DNA of 25,196 bases from Rhodobacteraceae bacterium UBA2553 (GTDB lineage: Bacteria; Pseudomonadota; Alphaproteobacteria; Rhodobacterales; Rhodobacteraceae): the NCBI GenBank assembly GCA_002340515.1, contig DDMF01000022.1, positions 31,151-56,346 of the forward strand, given 5' to 3'. The notes under the pieces were generated by a model. The model saw nothing but the letters and a program-made list of their open reading frames with translations. It was not told where the DNA came from and searched no databases. The position numbers were made by a program, and so were the translations under genes. Positions 22,072 to 25,196 of this stretch are shown here, piece after piece; positions within the stretch are counted from its first letter, which is position 1, and each line of letters opens with the position of its first letter.

Positions 22072-23307
22072 CTATCCCTCGGTCGCAGATCTATACCAAG
22101 CCACAATTTTGGCCCGCTCAACTGGTTCCATATAGGAAATATTTGCCGGCGGCATAGCATTTGTGACCCCTGCCTGTAGATAGACCTGCTTTGCCTGGCG
22201 GGCAATCTCTTCTGCGGTGTCCAAACGAACGCCTTTGGGGGCCGTGGCGATCCCATCCCAATAGACCTCTGCCGCGTGGCACATTGAACAGCGTCCGAGG
22301 AGGATCTCATGAACCTCTTCAAACCCTTCTGCCTGCACGAACTTTTCCTGTCCAGCCGTCAGCGCGCGCGCCTCATCCTCATCATAGCTCACATGAAATC
22401 GAGGTGACGCCGACAGGTAAACAATCGCAGCAAACAAAAGTGCAGTCGCCCCCCAGGTCCAGACAGGTTGCCCTTTGCGCGCATGCATCGAGTTGAAATA
22501 ATGTCGAATGGTCACCCCCATCAGGAACACCAAGGCCGCGATCACCCAATTCATCGAGCTGGCAAAGGCCATGGGGTAGTGGTTCGACAACATAAGGAAA
22601 ATAACCGGCAACGTCAGATAGTTGTTATGGGTCGAACGTTGTTTGGCAATTTTTCCATATTTCGCATCGGGCACCCGGCCTGCAATCAGATCCGCCACCA
22701 CAATCTTTTGGTTTGGGATAATCGTGATAAAGACATTAGCGGACATGATTGTCGCCGTGAACGCTCCAAGATGCAGCAAGGCCGCGCGCCCGGTGAACAC
22801 TTGTGTATAGCCCCACGCCATGAGGACAAGGATCACAAACAACAAGATCATCAGCCGGGAATTATCATCGCCAAACTTGCTTTTACACAACAAGTCATAC
22901 GCGACCCAGCCAAAGCCAAGAGATCCCAGCGAGATCAGGACACCGCCCCAGACCGGGATATCCAGCACGTTTGGATCCACCAAATAAAGCTCTCCGCCCA
23001 GATAATAAACCAAAACCAGCATTGCAAATCCGGACAACCACGTCGCATAGCTTTCCCATTTGAACCAAACGAGATCCTCTGGCATCCGCTCAGGGGCAAC
23101 CAGGTATTTCTGAATGTGATAAAATCCGCCCCCATGCACTTGCCACTCTTCCCCGTGCGCTCCGACAGGGAGGTCAGGCACCTGACGCAAGCCCAAATCT
23201 AGGGCGATAAAGTAAAAAGACGAGCCAATCCAAGCGATTGCAGTGATGACATGCAGCCATCGCACAGCAAATTCCACCCACTCCATCACAATAACTACGT
23301 CCAGCAT
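22072..23307 (-). CDS. puuD: Membrane urate hydroxylase with C-terminal cytochrome c domain (PuuD)
   Basis: A 411-residue integral membrane protein with about eight hydrophobic spans followed by a periplasmic cytochrome c domain: heme attachment Cys340-x-x-Cys343-His344 (RCSMCH) and likely distal Met385 in NAMPPANIS. This architecture is that of PuuD, which oxidises urate to 5-hydroxyisourate and passes electrons to the respiratory chain in place of hydrogen-peroxide-forming uricase. Conserved early residues include RWLHVITAIAWIGSSFYFIALD. AGGGAG precedes ATG 23307; an alternative ATG 21 bases downstream is possible. It is divergent from an NCS2 purine permease, which supports the role. This PuuD is unrelated to the putrescine-pathway PuuD. 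Downstream ureide-pathway genes are not in the window. Confidence 0.93.
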   Translation of the reverse strand: MLDVVIVMEWVEFAVRWLHVITAIAWIGSSFYFIALDLGLRQVPDLPVGAHGEEWQVHGGGFYHIQKYLVAPERMPEDLVWFKWESYATWLSGFAMLVLVYYLGGELYLVDPNVLDIPVWGGVLISLGSLGFGWVAYDLLCKSKFGDDNSRLMILLFVILVLMAWGYTQVFTGRAALLHLGAFTATIMSANVFITIIPNQKIVVADLIAGRVPDAKYGKIAKQRSTHNNYLTLPVIFLMLSNHYPMAFASSMNWVIAALVFLMGVTIRHYFNSMHARKGQPVWTWGATALLFAAIVYLSASPRFHVSYDEDEARALTAGQEKFVQAEGFEEVHEILLGRCSMCHAAEVYWDGIATAPKGVRLDTAEEIARQAKQVYLQAGVTNAMPPANISYMEPVERAKIVAWYRSATEG

Positions 23308-23496
23308 AATCTCTCCCTACCGGTCATTTTCCTGTGCCCCATCTACTTGGGCGTTTCTTCTTTATACAATGAACACTCGACAAGACCATAGATTGTCAAC
23401 AAAATGTGCCTGTAAGCTGGTGACAAACTGAAAAACAACCCGCTGCATTCAACAGGACCTGAAAATGGTGGCGTTCCACGCCGACAGGGAGATGAC
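23308..23496. promoter_or_regulatory. Divergent promoter region of puuD and the purine permease
   Basis: This 189-base gap should hold promoters for both genes. GACAA (23379-23383) and TTGTC (23393-23397) form an inverted repeat, and TTGTCA (23393-23398) with TGACAA (23421-23426) forms another sharing the same half site. These are candidate binding sites for a purine-pathway regulator not encoded in the window. No convincing -35/-10 pair was identified. Confidence 0.4.
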
Positions 23497-24843
23497 ATGA
23501 CACTGACCTCAACCGGAGAAAACCTCCGAGATCCAAATTACACACCCCCAATGGCACAAGCCGTGCCGTTAGGCATTCAACATATTCTGGCAATGTTTGC
23601 CTCCAATGTTACACCCGCCATTATTGTGGCAGGGGCGGCTGGGTTCGGCTTTGGCTCCAATTCACCCGACTTTCCAATCATGCTTTATATGATTCAGATG
23701 TCGATGCTCTTTGCAGGCATTGCCACATTGTTTCAGACCATTGGTATGGGCCCGGTGGGCGCGCGACTGCCAATTGTTCAAGGTACAAGTTTTGCGTTTT
23801 TGCCGGTAATGATTCCTGCCGTGGCGGGACAAGGGGCGGCTGGGATCGCTGGCTTGATGACCGGTGTTGTCATCGGTGGCGTGTTCCACTTTTTGCTTGG
23901 GTCGGTGATTGGGCGCATTCGTTTTGCGCTGCCGCCGCTTGTCACTGGATTGATTGTCCTGATGATTGGGCTTTCGTTGATCAAAGTGGGCATTCAATAT
24001 GCTGCGGGTGGCGTTCCGTTGATCGGCAAACCTGCATTTGGCAGCCTCGCTCTCTGGACGCCGGCCCTCGTGGTGATTGTTGTCACGCTCTGTATAAAGT
24101 TCTTCACAAAAGGTTTCCTTGCCGCAGCTGCAATTCTCTTGGGGCTGATAGCAGGATATATCGTGGCCTTGATGATGGGACAGGTCAACTTTGGCAATAT
24201 AGGAAAAGCGTCATGGTTCGCCCTGCCTACTCCATTTAAATTCGGATGGGAAATGAACGGAGCAATTATCATTGGCATGTGTTTCATGGCAATCATCTCC
24301 GCCATTGAAACCGTCGGCGATACAACCGGAATCACGAAAGGCGGAGCGGGTCGCGAAGCTACGGATGACGAAATTTCCGGAGCCACATATGCAGATGGTT
24401 TGGGAACGGCAATTGCAGGTGTTTTTGGCGGATTACCAAATACATCCTTTAGTCAAAACGTCGGCTTGATCAGCATGACGGGTGTGATGAGTCGCCATGT
24501 CGTGACCATCGGCGCCCTGTTTCTAGTGCTATGCGGATTGATCCCGCGGATTGGTGCGCTGGTTTCAACTGTGCCAATCAACGTATTGGGTGGCGGCGTG
24601 ATTGTCATGTTTGGCATGGTCGCTGCCGCTGGCATCAACATGCTGTCGGAAGTAATATGGAACAGACGCAACATGGTAATTTTTGCCGTATCGTTGTCGG
24701 TTGGGCTTGGCTTGCAGCAGGTGCCGGATGCATTGCAGCATTTGGGTAGAACGTGGCAAATCCTATTGACATCAGGACTGTTGCCCGCCGCCTTTCTTGC
24801 AATTGTTCTAAATCTTCTCTTACCCGAAGATTTGGATTCATAA
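23497..24843 (+). CDS. NCS2-family purine (urate/xanthine) permease
   Basis: A 448-residue membrane permease with 12-14 hydrophobic spans, of the nucleobase-ascorbate (NCS2) family. Diagnostic motifs: GIQHILAMFASNVTPAIIV in the first span with the conserved His, ISAIETVGDTTGITK carrying the substrate-binding Glu and GD pair, and the signature SQNVGLISMTGVMSRHVV. The SQN-G-xxxx-TGV-SR form is that of xanthine/uric acid members and not uracil carriers. GGGAGAT lies just before the ATG. Divergence from the urate hydroxylase gene makes urate or xanthine import into the cytoplasm, coupled to protons or sodium, the likely job. Confidence 0.93.
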   Translation: MTLTSTGENLRDPNYTPPMAQAVPLGIQHILAMFASNVTPAIIVAGAAGFGFGSNSPDFPIMLYMIQMSMLFAGIATLFQTIGMGPVGARLPIVQGTSFAFLPVMIPAVAGQGAAGIAGLMTGVVIGGVFHFLLGSVIGRIRFALPPLVTGLIVLMIGLSLIKVGIQYAAGGVPLIGKPAFGSLALWTPALVVIVVTLCIKFFTKGFLAAAAILLGLIAGYIVALMMGQVNFGNIGKASWFALPTPFKFGWEMNGAIIIGMCFMAIISAIETVGDTTGITKGGAGREATDDEISGATYADGLGTAIAGVFGGLPNTSFSQNVGLISMTGVMSRHVVTIGALFLVLCGLIPRIGALVSTVPINVLGGGVIVMFGMVAAAGINMLSEVIWNRRNMVIFAVSLSVGLGLQQVPDALQHLGRTWQILLTSGLLPAAFLAIVLNLLLPEDLDS

Positions 24844-24903
24844 ACAACGACGCTCAATTTCTAGTGCGCTTATACCGCGCCCTTTTGGGATTTGTGTTGT
24901 AAA

Positions 24904-24930
24904 AAGATCGCCCCGATTTGGGGCGATCTT
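24904..24930. terminator. Strong intrinsic terminator, best oriented for the minus strand
   Basis: AAGATCGCCCC and GGGGCGATCTT form a perfect 11-bp stem with a GATTT loop. On the minus strand the stem is followed by TTTTTAC, a proper T run; on the plus strand only GCGTTTC follows. It therefore fits a minus-strand transcript coming from the right, while probably also ending the permease mRNA 60 bases after its stop codon. Confidence 0.75.
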
Positions 24931-25100
24931 GCGTTTCGGGCGGAGTTCCCACACCGTCCACCGCTTCCCTCATATTCAAATCTGTTCAAATGAACATGAA
25001 AGAGGGAGATCCCTTGGGGGGATTGGGCCTGCGGTCTGAAAAGTCGGCCATATTGAGGAAACAAAATGAGGCTCCCGCAATCCTCCCGGCAGTACAAATC
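24931..25100 (-). ncRNA. Possible structured small RNA
   Basis: Between the minus-strand terminator at 24904-24930 and about 25100 there is no coding frame, but the sequence can fold. CTCCCTC pairs with GAGGGAA around an inner palindrome TGTTCATTTGAACA, and ACCGC pairs with GCGGT outside it. A minus-strand RNA of roughly 170-200 bases ending at the terminator is conceivable. I could not match it to 6S, SRP, tmRNA or RNase P RNA. Confidence 0.2.
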
Positions 25101-25136
25101 ATCGAACTGTCTCTCGTGAACTCACTCAGGGCGCGT

Positions 25137-25151
25137 GGGGAAAAAAGCCCC
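25137..25151 (-). other. Short GGGG/CCCC hairpin near the right edge
   Basis: GGGG-CTTTTTT-CCCC on the minus strand follows the possible C-terminus at 25163 by 11 bases. It resembles the hairpin after the P450 gene (11450-11465) in form: four G-C pairs around a homopolymeric loop. Weak as a terminator. Confidence 0.3.
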
Positions 25152-25196
25152 AGCATGGTCCTCTAGCCCATCGCCTGTTCAAAAGTCATCCCAATC

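Larger units (their letters stand above)
24844..25196. other. Right-edge stretch without a confident gene
   Basis: No convincing protein-coding gene is seen; the frames here are short and cross strong hairpins. The region holds the terminator at 24904-24930, a long imperfect hairpin around 24962-25010 and a small hairpin at 25137-25151. On the minus strand the last 34 bases could be the C-terminal end of a gene entering from the right (reading IGMTFEQAMG then TAG at 25163-25165), which would fit the minus-strand terminator-like hairpin that follows. This is too short to identify. Confidence 0.4.

Noticed and set aside
22468..23202. 244-codon plus-strand open frame opposite puuD
   Set aside because: Its His/Gln/Arg-rich content is what antisense of hydrophobic membrane codons gives, and puuD on the other strand is unambiguous.
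24870..25097. 75-codon minus-strand open frame near the right edge
   Set aside because: It reads straight through the strong terminator stem and has no recognisable domain.
24931..25100. Assignment as 6S RNA, SRP RNA or a tRNA
   Set aside because: No characteristic conserved segment or cloverleaf could be found by eye; only a generic structured-RNA possibility is kept.

Overview
The window reads as a chromosomal stretch of a marine alphaproteobacterium of the Roseobacter group (Rhodobacterales). This rests on the tpa-tauR-xsc-pta taurine module, a tripartite tricarboxylate (TTT) transporter, a PuuD-type membrane urate hydroxylase and general gene style; no rRNA or other phylogenetic marker is present, so it is an inference. 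No tRNA, rRNA, CRISPR array or insertion sequence was seen. The window is almost entirely catabolism of nitrogen- and sulfur-containing small molecules.

Layout. (1) 1-850: an HpaR-like MarR regulator on the minus strand, preceded by what looks like a decayed hpaF gene, probably the remains of a homoprotocatechuate cluster. (2) 947-6882, minus strand: operon tctC-tctB-tctA-aldehyde dehydrogenase-UPF0261, with a hairpin terminator after tctC. Divergent from it at 7047-9201 is an IclR regulator tightly coupled to a class III aminotransferase. (3) 9247-12725, minus strand: cytochrome P450, a glutamine-synthetase-like gamma-glutamylamide synthetase, a [2Fe-2S] ferredoxin and a VOC protein. Divergent from the P450 is a class I glutamine amidotransferase (12811-13572), followed tail-to-tail by a FadR-type GntR regulator. 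(4) 14395-21059, plus strand: taurine dissimilation, with tpa, a GNAT acetyltransferase, tauR, xsc and pta. (5) 21158-24843: a second, divergent phosphate acetyltransferase-like gene and puuD (urate hydroxylase with a C-terminal cytochrome c), opposite an NCS2 purine/urate permease. (6) 24844-25196: non-coding, with strong hairpins and perhaps the end of a further gene.

How the genes may work together. Region 4 converts taurine to sulfoacetaldehyde (Tpa), then to acetyl phosphate plus sulfite (Xsc), then to acetyl-CoA (Pta), under TauR control; candidate TauR direct repeats precede tpa and xsc. Region 3 has the parts of a gamma-glutamylation amine pathway in which a P450/ferredoxin pair takes the place of the usual flavin oxidase: the amine would be capped with glutamate, hydroxylated, and released by the amidotransferase. 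This resembles the isopropylamine (Ipu) and putrescine (Puu) routes, but the substrate is unknown; it is the best candidate for a poorly described system here. Region 2 pairs a TTT transporter, whose binding protein has an unusual acidic ligand loop, with an aldehyde dehydrogenase, an aminotransferase and a protein of unknown function. Two nearly identical 107/108-bp palindromic repeats sit at the 3' ends of the glutamine-synthetase-like gene and of the two pta genes, and supply stop codons at their edges.
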